Assembly: GCF_013373065.1 (NCBI RefSeq)
Contig: NZ_JABXIN010000018.1
Span: 62,001-126,000, forward strand
Length of the DNA: 64,000 nucleotides
From: Algoriphagus sp.
Lineage (GTDB): Bacteria > Bacteroidota > Bacteroidia > Cytophagales > Cyclobacteriaceae
Reading direction: 5' to 3'
In this document: positions 20,620 to 31,165 of the stretch, piece after piece
Layout: every line of letters starts with the position of its first letter
How positions within the stretch are numbered: position 1 is the stretch's first letter
Position numbers and translations under genes: made by a program
The notes under the pieces: generated by a model
What the model was told of the DNA's origin: nothing
The model's database searches: none
The model's input: the letters and a program-made list of their open reading frames with translations, nothing else

Positions 20620-21000
20620 ATGGAAAGTAAAAGACAACAAAAACATGCAAAACTCCTTCAAAAGGAGATTGGGGAAATTTTCCAAAAAGAAGCCAAGCAT
20701 CTTGTTGGGAAGGCGATGGTAACCGTTACTCGGGTTTTTGTCAGCCCTGACTTGAGTGTGGCAAAGATTTACCTCAGTTTTTTGCTTGCAGATACACAGG
20801 CAACCTATGAGTTGATTCAGGAGCATAAAAAGGAAATTCGCCATCATTTGGCAAAAAGAATCGGAAAATCTGTTCGGATTATTCCTGAATTGGCATTTTT
20901 CCCAGACGATTCGGCTGCCTATGCGCAGCATATGGATCAGGTAATTTCAAACTTGGATATTCCTCCTGCTTCGGAAGAGGATGAAGAAGAAGATATTTAA
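20620..21000 (+). CDS. rbfA: Ribosome-binding factor A
   Basis: KHAKLLQKEIGEIFQKEAKHLVGKAMVTVTRVFVSPDLSVAKIYLSFL. Confidence 0.93.
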   Translation: MESKRQQKHAKLLQKEIGEIFQKEAKHLVGKAMVTVTRVFVSPDLSVAKIYLSFLLADTQATYELIQEHKKEIRHHLAKRIGKSVRIIPELAFFPDDSAAYAQHMDQVISNLDIPPASEEDEEEDI

Positions 21001-21012
21001 CTCCTTGATTTC

Positions 21013-22239
21013 TTGAATCTCAGCTATTTCATAGCGGCCCGTTATTTCCGCAGTAAGAAAAAACGAAATTTTATTACTGTTCTATCGACAATCTCCATGA
21101 TTGGTGTGGCGGTCGGAACGATGGCTTTGGTTATTGTGATGTCTGTTTTCAATGGGTTGGAGGATTTGATTCGTGGACTTTTTGCAAGTTTTGATGCCGA
21201 ACTCAAGGTCGAGACGGTGATGGGGAAAAGTTTTGAAACATCCCCGGAATGGCTTGATGAAATACGGAAGGTGGAGGGAGTAGCGATTTTGACGGAAGTT
21301 ATCGAGGATCACGCCTTGTTTGATTATAACGGAAATCAATTAGTCGCTACGATCAAAGGGGTGTCCGATAATTTTTTACAGCAGGAACGCTTTTCAAAGG
21401 GCTATTTTTGGGGTGATACTACCCTTGGGACGGATTTAAGACCAGGAGCTATTTTGGGTCGGGGGGTTGGTTTTTTTCTTTCTGTTAATTTGAAGGATAT
21501 CAATGTTCCCCTAAAGGTATATTATCCAAGAGCCCCAAAAAGTGCCGCTACCCTCAATCCAAATCAATTATATAGCTCAGCTTCTTTAGAGCCAGTGGCA
21601 TTCTTTTCAGTAGAACGACAATTTGACGATGAGTATGTCATCGCCCCGCTACATTTCACCAGGGATCTTTTAGATTATGGAAGAAAACGAACCTCCTTGG
21701 AAATTAAAGTCGCCGAAGGGTTTGGTATTCAGGAGGTCCAGCGAAATCTTCAACAGCATTTGGGACCGGAATTTTCTGTCAAAAATACCGATGAGCAACA
21801 TGCTGATTTGTTGCGGACTGTCAAGTTAGAGAAGCTGTTCGTTTTTCTGACCCTTACCTTCATCCTTGCCATCGCCTCCTTCAATATTTTCTTTTCCCTC
21901 AGCATGTTGGCCATTGAGAAGAAAAAGGATATTGCAATACTAAAGGCCATGGGAGCCAAGGATCAGTTGATTCGGGCAATTTTCCTAAAGCAAGGAGCTC
22001 TCATTGCAGTCAGTGGCGCTTTGGTGGGTTTGATTTTGGGCTTTTTGATTGTGTGGATTCAAGAAAGCTACGGTCTGGTATCTCTGGGGATTGCTTCAGC
22101 TGTCGTTGAGTCTTACCCGGTCCGAATGGTATGGACCGATTTTTTATGGATTAGTGTAGCCGTCATTTTCATTACGCTCTTGGCTTCTTGGAGACCTGCT
22201 TGGATTGCTTCTAGGGTCGATACAACTCGAGAGCTTTAA
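21013..22239 (+). CDS. ABC transporter permease, LolC/E-FtsX family
   Basis: LSYFIAARYFRSKKKRNFITVLSTISMIGVAVGTMALVIVMSVFNG; C-terminal FtsX domain. TTG start. Confidence 0.93.
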   Translation: MNLSYFIAARYFRSKKKRNFITVLSTISMIGVAVGTMALVIVMSVFNGLEDLIRGLFASFDAELKVETVMGKSFETSPEWLDEIRKVEGVAILTEVIEDHALFDYNGNQLVATIKGVSDNFLQQERFSKGYFWGDTTLGTDLRPGAILGRGVGFFLSVNLKDINVPLKVYYPRAPKSAATLNPNQLYSSASLEPVAFFSVERQFDDEYVIAPLHFTRDLLDYGRKRTSLEIKVAEGFGIQEVQRNLQQHLGPEFSVKNTDEQHADLLRTVKLEKLFVFLTLTFILAIASFNIFFSLSMLAIEKKKDIAILKAMGAKDQLIRAIFLKQGALIAVSGALVGLILGFLIVWIQESYGLVSLGIASAVVESYPVRMVWTDFLWISVAVIFITLLASWRPAWIASRVDTTREL

Positions 22240-23438
22240 TCCTTACAAGTTTTTTCAAAGACGATTCTAGCTTCCTCCATTCCCCAATCTGAAGCCAATT
22301 TTAGATTTTGGCAAGCTTCCGATTGGCGGTTCATTCTTAGCAGGGTAATTCCACGATGGTAGTAGGCGGTAGGAAGTGAGGGGTCAGCCGCCACCAATTG
22401 AATAAAATCAGCCATGGCACCCTCCAGGTTTTCTTGTTGGTAGCGAATTTGTCCCCTTGACAACAGCAGCTCCGGGTTTCGTTCATCCATAAAAAGTCCT
22501 TCCGAAAAGTAATTCTCCGCGGCTTCCAGGTTTCCTTGTTTTTTGGCGACTGTTCCTAAATAGTACCAAGTTTCAGGATCTTGGGAGTCCAATTCAAGCG
22601 ATATTTTTAAGTCTTCTCCTGCTTGAGTTAAATTTCCCTGATTTAGAAAATAAAAACCTCTTTTTTTCCAGACTAATGGGTCATTTGGTTTGTTTTTGAC
22701 AGCCAAATCATAAGGTTCCTGAAGTTGATCGAGATCTTTTCCCTGAACTTGGGCTAATCGTTCTTTGGCTAGAAAATGTTCAGGATTTAATGCCAATGCC
22801 TGGATAAATGCCTTTTCAGCATCCTCATTTTTATGAAGGTTCCAAAGTGCGAGGCCTTTTTCAGCAAAATAATCAGCTTCAGGTTTGAGTTGAATTGCCT
22901 GATTGAAAAAGTCGATTGCCTTTTCATAATTTTTCATCCCCAAATAGGAAAGCCCTAAATGGTAAAAAATAGGGGCTTTGTTTTCCGTTTGTTCTGTGAA
23001 GACCCCCGAAACACCTCCCTCGGTAGCATTTTTTTTATAAATAATTTGAGATGTTTCTCCTTTAGGAAGGCGTAGGTAGGCTTTAAAATCTTCTGCTGCT
23101 TCTCCAAATCGTTCCATTTTTAATAACAACCTTCCTCTACTAAAATAGGCAGAGGCCAGTTCGGGATCGTGCAGGATGGCTTGATTATAATTCTCAAGAG
23201 CGAAGGGCTCATTCAATCCTGAAAAATTTTCATAGACCTGTCCTTGGTACCAATAGGCCAAAGCATCGGTGGGATGGTCTTTTATCCACTGATCTAAAAG
23301 GAAAAAAGCACTTTCGAAATCCTTTTTCTCTATAGCCGAAATTGCTTGTTCCAATCCATTTCCCTCAGATATTTCTTGAGCAAAAATTGGGGCTAGGAAA
23401 AAACTAAAGAGCCAAAGAAGTAGACAAATGGTACGCAT
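22236..23438 (-). CDS. TPR repeat protein, secreted or periplasmic
   Basis: Signal peptide MRTICLLLWLFSFFLAPIFAQ and repeated TPR units. Confidence 0.92.
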   Translation of the reverse strand: MRTICLLLWLFSFFLAPIFAQEISEGNGLEQAISAIEKKDFESAFFLLDQWIKDHPTDALAYWYQGQVYENFSGLNEPFALENYNQAILHDPELASAYFSRGRLLLKMERFGEAAEDFKAYLRLPKGETSQIIYKKNATEGGVSGVFTEQTENKAPIFYHLGLSYLGMKNYEKAIDFFNQAIQLKPEADYFAEKGLALWNLHKNEDAEKAFIQALALNPEHFLAKERLAQVQGKDLDQLQEPYDLAVKNKPNDPLVWKKRGFYFLNQGNLTQAGEDLKISLELDSQDPETWYYLGTVAKKQGNLEAAENYFSEGLFMDERNPELLLSRGQIRYQQENLEGAMADFIQLVAADPSLPTAYYHRGITLLRMNRQSEACQNLKLASDWGMEEARIVFEKTCKD

Positions 23439-23592
23439 TTTTCAAATCCGATAATTGAATTTAGATAAAATCTTAAATAGCCTGAAAATGGCTAAATCTC
23501 AGAATAGCATATTTTCCATAAAAAATCAGGTTAAATTTGCCCTTAGGCATATTTATTGAATGCTGCAGGACAATCCCCAAAACTAACTTAAC

Positions 23593-24189
23593 ATGAGAAG
23601 TCTAAAAGGTAGTCTGCTACTTTGTTTATTCTTGATTTCAATTTCTCTTTCAGCCCAATCAACTAGCGAAGAGCAAGGATCACTCCAGTCTGGAACTATC
23701 GATTCACAGTTTGATTACCTCTATCGCGTTTCTAATAATTATCAAGAATACAAAGTTGTTCGAAGAAGCTATCTTGATCAGCTCAAATCTAATATTTTAG
23801 ATTCGATCCAAACCATGCGTGGTGAGGTTTTGGAAATGAAACAAGAAGTCCAGTCCCGTCAAGATTCCATTCAATCGATTCAAGCAGTATTGAATCAAAC
23901 CGAGGCTGAAAAACAAGAGGCCATTGCGGCAAAGGATAATTTCACCTTTTTGGGATTAGGCATTCACAAGGCCGTATACTCCACATTTATGTGGATTTTG
24001 GTAGGGGCTCTTGCTGTGGCCTTGGCATTTTTCTCGTTTAAGTACTTTAGAAGCTTTTCGAAAATAAAACGAGCTGAAAAAGACTTGATGGATTTGCAGG
24101 AAGAGTTTGAACAGCATCGCAAGAACACCTTGGAGCGGGAGCGAAAGTTGAAGCGGGAGTTGATTGATGCACAGATGGGCAAGTCCTAA
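23593..24189 (+). CDS. Secreted/membrane coiled-coil protein of unknown function
   Basis: Signal peptide, GTIDSQFDYLYRVSNNYQEYKVVRRSYLDQLKSNILDSI, coiled coil, one TM, basic tail. No methyltransferase motifs. Confidence 0.85.
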   Translation: MRSLKGSLLLCLFLISISLSAQSTSEEQGSLQSGTIDSQFDYLYRVSNNYQEYKVVRRSYLDQLKSNILDSIQTMRGEVLEMKQEVQSRQDSIQSIQAVLNQTEAEKQEAIAAKDNFTFLGLGIHKAVYSTFMWILVGALAVALAFFSFKYFRSFSKIKRAEKDLMDLQEEFEQHRKNTLERERKLKRELIDAQMGKS

Positions 24190-24198
24190 CCAACGGTC

Positions 24199-25308
24199 AT
24201 GCTTGAAGTAGATTATGCGGTGATTGGTCTAGGAGCTGTAGGCTCTGCCGCTCTTTACTTTCTATCAAAACAAGAAAAAAATGTTTTGGGCATCGATCGC
24301 TTTGATCCGCCTCATACCATGGGTTCTTCCCATGGCGAAACCCGAATAACGCGTCTTGCGGTCGGAGAAGGCCGAGAATATGTCACCTATGCGAAGCGTT
24401 CTCAACAAATTTGGAAAGAACTGGAGGCGATCACTGAGGAGAAACTTTTTGATTCCGTCGGTGGGCTTTTGATTGAATCGGGTACCCAGGCTTGGGTCAA
24501 ATATGGTGGATCAAGTTTTTTTGATAAAACCCAATCTTACGCAGAATCAGAATCGATTTCTCATCAAATTCTAAAGAAGAAAGACCTTCAGAAGAAATTT
24601 CCAGCATTTCAATTGACAGATGAGGCTAGGGGTTATTTTGAACCTGCGGCAGGTTATGCTTTTCCAGATCGAATCATCAGAGCCCAATTGGATTTAGCTG
24701 TACAGCAGGGAGCTGAAATTCGCGTTCACCAACCAGTCACTCAGCTTCGGCAACAAGGACCTTGGGTGGAGATCGATTTGCGGGAAGAAACCATTCGGGC
24801 AAAAAAAGTTTTGGTTTCCGCTGGGGGATGGATCAAGGATTTTTTGGATGAAAAGGAGAAATCTCAATTTCAGATTTGCCGACAGGTACTTCATTGGGTG
24901 AAATTGAAAAAAGATAGTCCCATGGCTGCCAACAAGTCGGTTTTTATGTGGGGCTATGGACCAAACCCAACTGATTTTTTGTATGGCTTTCCAAGCCTGG
25001 ATGGAGAGACGGTAAAAATTGCTACTGAACAATTTGAATCGGTACCTCACCCGGATTTTTTGAACCGGACTGTTAGTCAAGATGAGCAGCAAACTTTTCT
25101 GAAAGAAAAACTCGAAGGAAAATTTGAGGGTTTGTTACCAGAAATTCTGCGAAGTGAGGTGTGTTTTTACACAGTGACTCCTGATGCTAAATTTGTGATC
25201 AAGTCACATCCAGGAATGAGTAGGGTCTTGATGGTGAGTTCCTGTTCGGGTCATGGATTCAAGCATGCAAGTGCTTTGGGTGAGCAACTGGCGAATCAGC
25301 TTCTCTAG
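24199..25308 (+). CDS. solA: N-methyl-L-tryptophan oxidase / sarcosine-oxidase-like FAD enzyme
   Basis: YAVIGLGAVGSAALYFLSKQEKNVLGIDRFDPPHTMGSSHGETRITR. Confidence 0.92.
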   Translation: MLEVDYAVIGLGAVGSAALYFLSKQEKNVLGIDRFDPPHTMGSSHGETRITRLAVGEGREYVTYAKRSQQIWKELEAITEEKLFDSVGGLLIESGTQAWVKYGGSSFFDKTQSYAESESISHQILKKKDLQKKFPAFQLTDEARGYFEPAAGYAFPDRIIRAQLDLAVQQGAEIRVHQPVTQLRQQGPWVEIDLREETIRAKKVLVSAGGWIKDFLDEKEKSQFQICRQVLHWVKLKKDSPMAANKSVFMWGYGPNPTDFLYGFPSLDGETVKIATEQFESVPHPDFLNRTVSQDEQQTFLKEKLEGKFEGLLPEILRSEVCFYTVTPDAKFVIKSHPGMSRVLMVSSCSGHGFKHASALGEQLANQLL

Positions 25309-25366
25309 GGTAAATAGACTTTGCCTAGTCTACCTTTGAATAATCCCAATTTTAAATTTAAAAGGC

Positions 25367-25374
25367 TATTTTTG
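25367..25374 (+). promoter_or_regulatory. Candidate -7 box TATTTTTG upstream of the ABC transporter gene
   Basis: Matches TAnnTTTG, 22 nt before ATG. Confidence 0.4.
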
Positions 25375-25395
25375 CGGCTGAATTAATCTTTAGGA

Positions 25396-27186
25396 ATGGC
25401 AAAGAAACGAGGCGGAGCACTGGAGGAGCACGAAAAACGAAAGTTAAATAAAAGAAGCTTTGAAAAGCTGGGTGGCATCTTCCGCTTTATGCTTCCGTAT
25501 AAAGGGTACTTTTTTTTAGGCCTGGTTTTTTTGCTTTTTTCTTCCCTGACGCTACTGACCTTTCCCTATGTTGCTGGCAAATTGATAGATACGGCTCAGG
25601 GGTCTGAATGGGTCGTCAATGATATCAATTCCATCGCGCTAATTCTATTGGGGATTTTAGCAGTTCAAAGTGTTTTTTCTTTTTTGAGGGTTTGGCTATT
25701 TGCTCAGGTTTCGGAACGATCCATGAGGGATATCCGGATGGCTTTGTATGGTCGGATGCTGCGTCTCCCGATGACTTTCTTTGACAAGCGTCGTACAGGT
25801 GAGCTGATTTCCAGAATTACTTCGGATGTAAGCCTTTTGCAAGATGCATTTTCAGTCACTTTGGCCGAGCTTTTCCGACAGGTAGTAACCTTACTTGCTG
25901 GTATCGGATTTTTGGTGTTTACCACGCCCAAATTGACCCTTTTTATGTTGGGGACTTTTCCAGTGCTTGTTTTGTTGGCCATGGTCTTTGGCCGGTTTAT
26001 TCGGAAACTTAGTAAGAAGACCCAAGATGAATTGGCTCATGCCAATGTGATTGTGGAAGAGACGCTCCAATCCATTACCACGGTCAAGTCTTTTGTGGGA
26101 GAGAGTTATGAATCCAATCGCTATGCAAGCGGTTTGGAAAAGGTGGTGCAGGTAGCTCTTCGAACAGCTAAATTTAGAGGAGGCTTTATCTCCTTTATCA
26201 TTTTTGCTTTGTTTGGAGGAATCGTCGCTGTCATGTGGTATGGTGCAAGCTTGGTTTCTTCAGGAGAAATGAGCGTGGGCGAATTGGTTTCATTTGTCTT
26301 ATACACCACCTTCATCGGAGGATCCATTGCTGGCTTGGGAGATATTTATAGTCAAATCCAAAAAGCGATCGGAAGTTCTGAACGGGTTTTGGAAATTTTG
26401 GATGAAAAGGAAGAACAGGCGAAAGGAAGTACAAAAGGGGAAGGTTTGGGTGATATCGTATTCTCGGAAGTGAGTTTTCATTACCCGACTCGACCCGAGG
26501 TGGAAGTTCTTAAATCACTTTCACTTCAAATCAGACCGGGCGAAAAGGTAGCCTTGGTCGGGCATTCAGGAGCAGGAAAATCCACGATCATTCAACTCTT
26601 GCTTCGCTTTTATGATGTTGAAAAAGGAGAAATTAGGATTAACGGCCTTTCTTTGGAGAATTGGGATTTGGAGGAACTAAGGAGACATATTGGGATGGTT
26701 CCGCAGGAGGTGCTCTTATTTGGAGGAAGTATCCGGGAAAACATTGCCTATGCAAAACCACATGCAACAGAGGAGGAAATCATCGAAGCTGCTAAAAAAG
26801 CAAATGCCTGGCAGTTTATTTCTCAGTTTCCTGAGGGGCTAAATACTTTGGTCGGCGAACGGGGAGTTAAGCTTTCAGGTGGTCAGCGACAGCGGGTAGC
26901 CATTGCTAGAGCAATTTTGAAGGATCCTAGTTTGTTGATTTTAGATGAAGCCACATCTTCTCTGGATGCGGAATCAGAAGCATTGGTGCAGGAAGCCCTG
27001 GATGAGCTGATGAAAGGGAGAACGACAATTATCATTGCGCATCGATTGGCGACCATTCGTAAGGTAGATCGAATTTATGTCCTCAGTGAAGGAAAGATTA
27101 TGGAAGAAGGAAGCCACTTCGATTTGGCTGAAAAAGAGGGTGGTTTTTACGCTAATTTGGTCAAGTTGCAGTTCGCTGATAATTGA
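25396..27186 (+). CDS. ABC exporter, fused permease/ATPase
   Basis: Walker A GHSGAGKST, signature LSGGQRQRVAIARA, Walker B LLILDEATSSLD. Confidence 0.97.
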   Translation: MAKKRGGALEEHEKRKLNKRSFEKLGGIFRFMLPYKGYFFLGLVFLLFSSLTLLTFPYVAGKLIDTAQGSEWVVNDINSIALILLGILAVQSVFSFLRVWLFAQVSERSMRDIRMALYGRMLRLPMTFFDKRRTGELISRITSDVSLLQDAFSVTLAELFRQVVTLLAGIGFLVFTTPKLTLFMLGTFPVLVLLAMVFGRFIRKLSKKTQDELAHANVIVEETLQSITTVKSFVGESYESNRYASGLEKVVQVALRTAKFRGGFISFIIFALFGGIVAVMWYGASLVSSGEMSVGELVSFVLYTTFIGGSIAGLGDIYSQIQKAIGSSERVLEILDEKEEQAKGSTKGEGLGDIVFSEVSFHYPTRPEVEVLKSLSLQIRPGEKVALVGHSGAGKSTIIQLLLRFYDVEKGEIRINGLSLENWDLEELRRHIGMVPQEVLLFGGSIRENIAYAKPHATEEEIIEAAKKANAWQFISQFPEGLNTLVGERGVKLSGGQRQRVAIARAILKDPSLLILDEATSSLDAESEALVQEALDELMKGRTTIIIAHRLATIRKVDRIYVLSEGKIMEEGSHFDLAEKEGGFYANLVKLQFADN

Positions 27187-27266
27187 TAATTTCCTATAGT
27201 TTTTTTTAATAAGATTTTTTGAACAATCCCCCGGTATGAATTGGTTTCATCTCGAAACTGATCCGT

Positions 27267-28055
27267 ATGAATAATTCTTTAAAACAATTAATAGCAGCTG
27301 TTGAGGAGGAAAGAGAAGGGCTATTGAATCATCCACTCTATCAAAATCTCCAGGATTTGGAAGACTTTCGGGTTTTCATGGAATATCATGTTTTTGCAGT
27401 TTGGGATTTTATGAGTTTGCTCAAGGCCCTGCAGCATCGATTGACAGGCATGTCTCTCCCCTGGCTTCCTGCCAAGGATCCCTTGGCGGCAAGACTGATC
27501 AATGATATTGTTTTGGCAGAGGAAAGTGATGAAGATGGACGCGGGGGATTTTGCAGTCACTTTGAACTGTATAGAAGAGCGATGCATGAAGCAGGAGCTT
27601 CTACCAAAACCATTGATCAATTAACCAAATTGCTTTCTCAGGGAATAAAACTGGATGAGGCCATGAAGGCTTGCCAGCTTCCTGATTTTGTTCAGCAGTT
27701 TCTTCGGGCAAATTACCAAACCGCCCTTTTTGGGGCACCGCATGAAATAGCAGCTTCTTTTACCTTGGGTAGGGAGGATTTGATTCCAGACTTGTTCAGA
27801 ATGTTGGTTCAGGAATTGGTGAAAGATCAGCCTGAAGAATTAAAGACCTTAGCCTATTATTTCGATCGACATATCCATTTGGATGAGGAGGAACATGGAC
27901 CTCTTGCCTGGAGGATGGTCGAAATGCTTTTGGAATCTGAGTTGCATGTAGAGCAGGCACGGGTAGCGGCTCAAGATGCTTTAGCTGCTAGAAAAGTTCT
28001 TTGGGATGGAATTCATCAAGAACTAATGAGCAGAAAAGAAGCGCTTACAATCTAA
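27267..28055 (+). CDS. DUF3050 family, heme-oxygenase-like fold
   Basis: LEDFRVFMEYHVFAVWDFMSLLKALQHRLTG...FDRHIHLDEEEHGPLAWRM. Confidence 0.88.
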   Translation: MNNSLKQLIAAVEEEREGLLNHPLYQNLQDLEDFRVFMEYHVFAVWDFMSLLKALQHRLTGMSLPWLPAKDPLAARLINDIVLAEESDEDGRGGFCSHFELYRRAMHEAGASTKTIDQLTKLLSQGIKLDEAMKACQLPDFVQQFLRANYQTALFGAPHEIAASFTLGREDLIPDLFRMLVQELVKDQPEELKTLAYYFDRHIHLDEEEHGPLAWRMVEMLLESELHVEQARVAAQDALAARKVLWDGIHQELMSRKEALTI

Positions 28056-28762
28056 AGAAGATTGTGAAGCGTGATGGATTTGGTCATGCCCAGGAATTTT
28101 TCTCGGTAAACCTTTCCTTCAGGAAACAAGCGCTTCATCTCGCTTTCGTCCAATAATCTGATTTCTTCCAAGTATTGATGGGCTGCTTGGGGCTCCCATT
28201 TTCGGAATCGGCTCAAAGGGGTTTTTGTAAGAGTCTGATACAATAACCCCTTTGGCCAATATTGAGCAAAAGGGAGAGCGTAGTGAGCTTCAATAGGGAA
28301 GAAACGATTCGGCGTTTGCACATAGTATCGCTTGCCGATTCGCTGGATTTCTTCTGCCATTTTCTGCTGGTTTTCCCAAGTGTATAAATGCTCGATTACG
28401 GAATTGGAAAAAACCAAGTCAAATTCCTTTGCCCCAAATTCAGGCATCGCTGTTGCATCACCGGTTTTCCCATGAATAGTTGGGATCTCAGATTGTTCCT
28501 CATGGAGATTGAGAAGTGTAATCTGGATATTGGGATAATTAATCAGTTGGCTGGCTTCCCAAAAATAGGAGGTGCCTCCCACGTCTAAGATTCGAGTCGG
28601 TTCGGCTGGGTCAAAATTTCTGAAAAACAAGCTCTCAAAAAAGGCGAGTCTTTTTTTTCGAAATTTTGCTCCCAACGAATCGGGGTCATCGGAAGAGGCT
28701 AAAATCTTGGGAAGAAATCTCGTCATAGACAAAAATACCAGTCGGTCAGAATTTAGTGCCAA
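28052..28762 (-). CDS. Class I SAM methyltransferase
   Basis: RILDVGGTSYFW...FDLVFSNSVIEHLYTWENQQKMAEEIQRIGKRYYVQTPNRFFPIE. Confidence 0.9.
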   Translation of the reverse strand: MALNSDRLVFLSMTRFLPKILASSDDPDSLGAKFRKKRLAFFESLFFRNFDPAEPTRILDVGGTSYFWEASQLINYPNIQITLLNLHEEQSEIPTIHGKTGDATAMPEFGAKEFDLVFSNSVIEHLYTWENQQKMAEEIQRIGKRYYVQTPNRFFPIEAHYALPFAQYWPKGLLYQTLTKTPLSRFRKWEPQAAHQYLEEIRLLDESEMKRLFPEGKVYREKFLGMTKSITLHNLL

Positions 28763-28873
28763 AAGTAAGCATGCTTGACGATTCTTTTCTTAATTTTGGT
28801 TTCGAAATCGAGATAAGCCTTTGGATGAGTAGCTTAGCCTGATTTTTGTAACGAACTGTTTGATCAGATTTTT

Positions 28874-30244
28874 ATGAAGCGCAGATTTGATAAATATTTT
28901 CCTTGGCTCTTTATGGCCAGTGATTTTATTGCTTCATGGATTGCATTATTGCTTTGTAATCTATTGCTACAAGAATTTGGAATTTTTTCAGGTGTGAGTT
29001 TAGAAGCGCTCTTTCCTCTATCAGTTCTATGGGTTTTAATTGCGTCTCTTCGCAAAGATTTTAGAATTGGCCGTACGGATGAATACAATCAAACCCTGCG
29101 TCATTTATTGGGGACGGTTTTGTGGTTTGTAGGTGCTACCGCAGTATTGTGGATTCCATTTAATACCCCTCAACTTCAAGTCATTCCTGTTTTGGCCTTG
29201 GGTTTTGGAATGTTGCTATTGATGGGAAGTTATCGGGTTGGCGTTCATATGGTCCTACGGTCCTATCGCTCACTTGGTAATAATTACCGGAATGCTGTGA
29301 TTGTCGGGAAAGGTGGAACAAGTCCAAAATTGGCAGATGTGTTTCGAATCCGGAAAGATTTTGGGATCAACTTTTTGGGGTATTTCGATAACCTTTCAGA
29401 TTGTAAACAAACGCGTGGAGATATTCATGACTTTTTCGAGCAGGCACCTCAATTGGATTTGGATTTGATTTATATCCACGAGCAGTTGGAACCCAGTCTT
29501 GTTCGTCGGGTCATTGACTTTGCGGATGAGCACTATATTAAGGTGAAAATGATTCCCGGTGGATCTTTGCAATTGGAGAAGAATCTTTCCTTCTCTCGTT
29601 ATGGAGATTTTTTTGTAATCAATGTCAATGAAATTCCATTGGATAATGCTTTTAATAGCTTTGCCAAGCGAGCCTTTGATATTGTCTTTGCGAGTTTGGT
29701 GATTGTCTTTATTCTTTCCTGGCTAATTCCTTTGGTGGGAATTTTGATTAAGTTGGAATCAAGAGGGCCAATCTTTTTTATTCAAAAGCGAAATGGGGTC
29801 AACAACCAAGTTTTCAACTGTTTGAAATTCCGTTCTATGACCCCCAATGACTATGCGGATACTGTACAGGCTGTAAAAGGAGATCCTCGAGTGACCCGTA
29901 TTGGATCCTTTCTTCGGACGACCTCTTTGGATGAGATGCCACAATTCATCAATGTTTTATTGGGAGATATGTCGATCGTAGGACCTCGTCCCCACACTAT
30001 TCCGATGAACCAAACTTTCAAAAAGCAGATTGATCGCTATAATTCACGGCATAAGATCCGACCGGGAATTACTGGACTTGCGCAGGTGAGAGGATATCGG
30101 GGTGAAATTGAAAATCCGCATCAAATCCGTTCGAGAGTAAGATTGGATTCTTTTTATATCAACAACTGGTCATTTTTATTGGATATGGGCATTATGATCA
30201 AAACGGTTCATGAGTTGTTATTCAACCGTGAGAATGCCTATTAA
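28874..30244 (+). CDS. Polyprenyl glycosylphosphotransferase (initiating sugar transferase)
   Basis: [16 protein letters not shown]...[12 protein letters not shown]...[41 protein letters not shown]. Confidence 0.95.
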   Translation: MKRRFDKYFPWLFMASDFIASWIALLLCNLLLQEFGIFSGVSLEALFPLSVLWVLIASLRKDFRIGRTDEYNQTLRHLLGTVLWFVGATAVLWIPFNTPQLQVIPVLALGFGMLLLMGSYRVGVHMVLRSYRSLGNNYRNAVIVGKGGTSPKLADVFRIRKDFGINFLGYFDNLSDCKQTRGDIHDFFEQAPQLDLDLIYIHEQLEPSLVRRVIDFADEHYIKVKMIPGGSLQLEKNLSFSRYGDFFVINVNEIPLDNAFNSFAKRAFDIVFASLVIVFILSWLIPLVGILIKLESRGPIFFIQKRNGVNNQVFNCLKFRSMTPNDYADTVQAVKGDPRVTRIGSFLRTTSLDEMPQFINVLLGDMSIVGPRPHTIPMNQTFKKQIDRYNSRHKIRPGITGLAQVRGYRGEIENPHQIRSRVRLDSFYINNWSFLLDMGIMIKTVHELLFNRENAY

Positions 30245-30247
30245 TCC

Positions 30248-31165
30248 ATGAATGCCTGTAAGTTTTGTGGAAAGGAAAACCTTCGAGAATTTACTGCCCA
30301 AGAAAAAATGTTTGGCCTTGGGGAAGAGTTTGTTTATCAAGAATGCCTTTCCTGCAATTCGTTACAGATAAAAGAAATCCCTGATGATCTAAGTCCTTAT
30401 TATTCATCTGGAGGCTATTATTCCTTTTCGGCTTTAGTCCTCTCTGATCCACTTCGGATTTTTTTGAAGAAGTTGCGAATGAATATGTTTTTGGATTGGG
30501 GGATTTCCTGGAAAAGTCCTTCCTATGGCTATTGGCTGAAGAAAATCCACCGAAGCTTTGATGATGCGATCGTTGATGTGGGCTGTGGAAATGGGCAATT
30601 GCTTTACGAATTGCACGCTGGTGGCTTTACCAATTTGACAGGAATAGATCCATTTTTGATGGAGTCATCTTCCATAGCACCAGGGTTAGAATTGATCAAA
30701 GGTAAATTGGAAGATGCTAGTCAAAAGTTTGATGTGATTATGATGCATCATTCCTTCGAGCATTTGGATGATCCATCTCAGATTTTGAAGCAGTGCTATG
30801 ATTCTCTTCATCCTGGAGGAAGGGTGCTGATCCGCACTCCTTTGGCCAAAAGTGCAGCATGGGAAGAGTTTGGAACGAACTGGGTGCAATTGGACGCTCC
30901 TCGTCACTTAATTATTCCCAGCTTGGCTGGATTCCAGGCTTTGGTGTCATCCAGTGGATTTCGATTAAAAGAAGTTCTTTTTGATTCAACTGGCTTTCAG
31001 TTTTGGGGGTCCAAGCTCTATGAAAACGAATTTAAGCTATCAGGAGAGAAGCTCGCCGATCATTATTCAAAAGAAGAATTGGAAGAGTTTAATAAAAAAG
31101 CCCTCCAATATAATTTGGAAGGCAAAGGGGATCAGGCATGTTTTTTCCTAGAGCGTGAGGATTAA
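30248..31165 (+). CDS. Class I SAM methyltransferase with N-terminal Cys4-like motif
   Basis: CKFCGKEN...CLSCNSL; VDVGCGNGQLLYELHAGGF; HHSFEHLDDPSQILKQ. Confidence 0.92.
   Translation: MNACKFCGKENLREFTAQEKMFGLGEEFVYQECLSCNSLQIKEIPDDLSPYYSSGGYYSFSALVLSDPLRIFLKKLRMNMFLDWGISWKSPSYGYWLKKIHRSFDDAIVDVGCGNGQLLYELHAGGFTNLTGIDPFLMESSSIAPGLELIKGKLEDASQKFDVIMMHHSFEHLDDPSQILKQCYDSLHPGGRVLIRTPLAKSAAWEEFGTNWVQLDAPRHLIIPSLAGFQALVSSSGFRLKEVLFDSTGFQFWGSKLYENEFKLSGEKLADHYSKEELEEFNKKALQYNLEGKGDQACFFLERED

Noticed and set aside
20440-20931. 163-aa minus ORF spanning the rbfA start
   Set aside because: Overlaps rbfA and the DUF6427-like gene start; no protein-like features.
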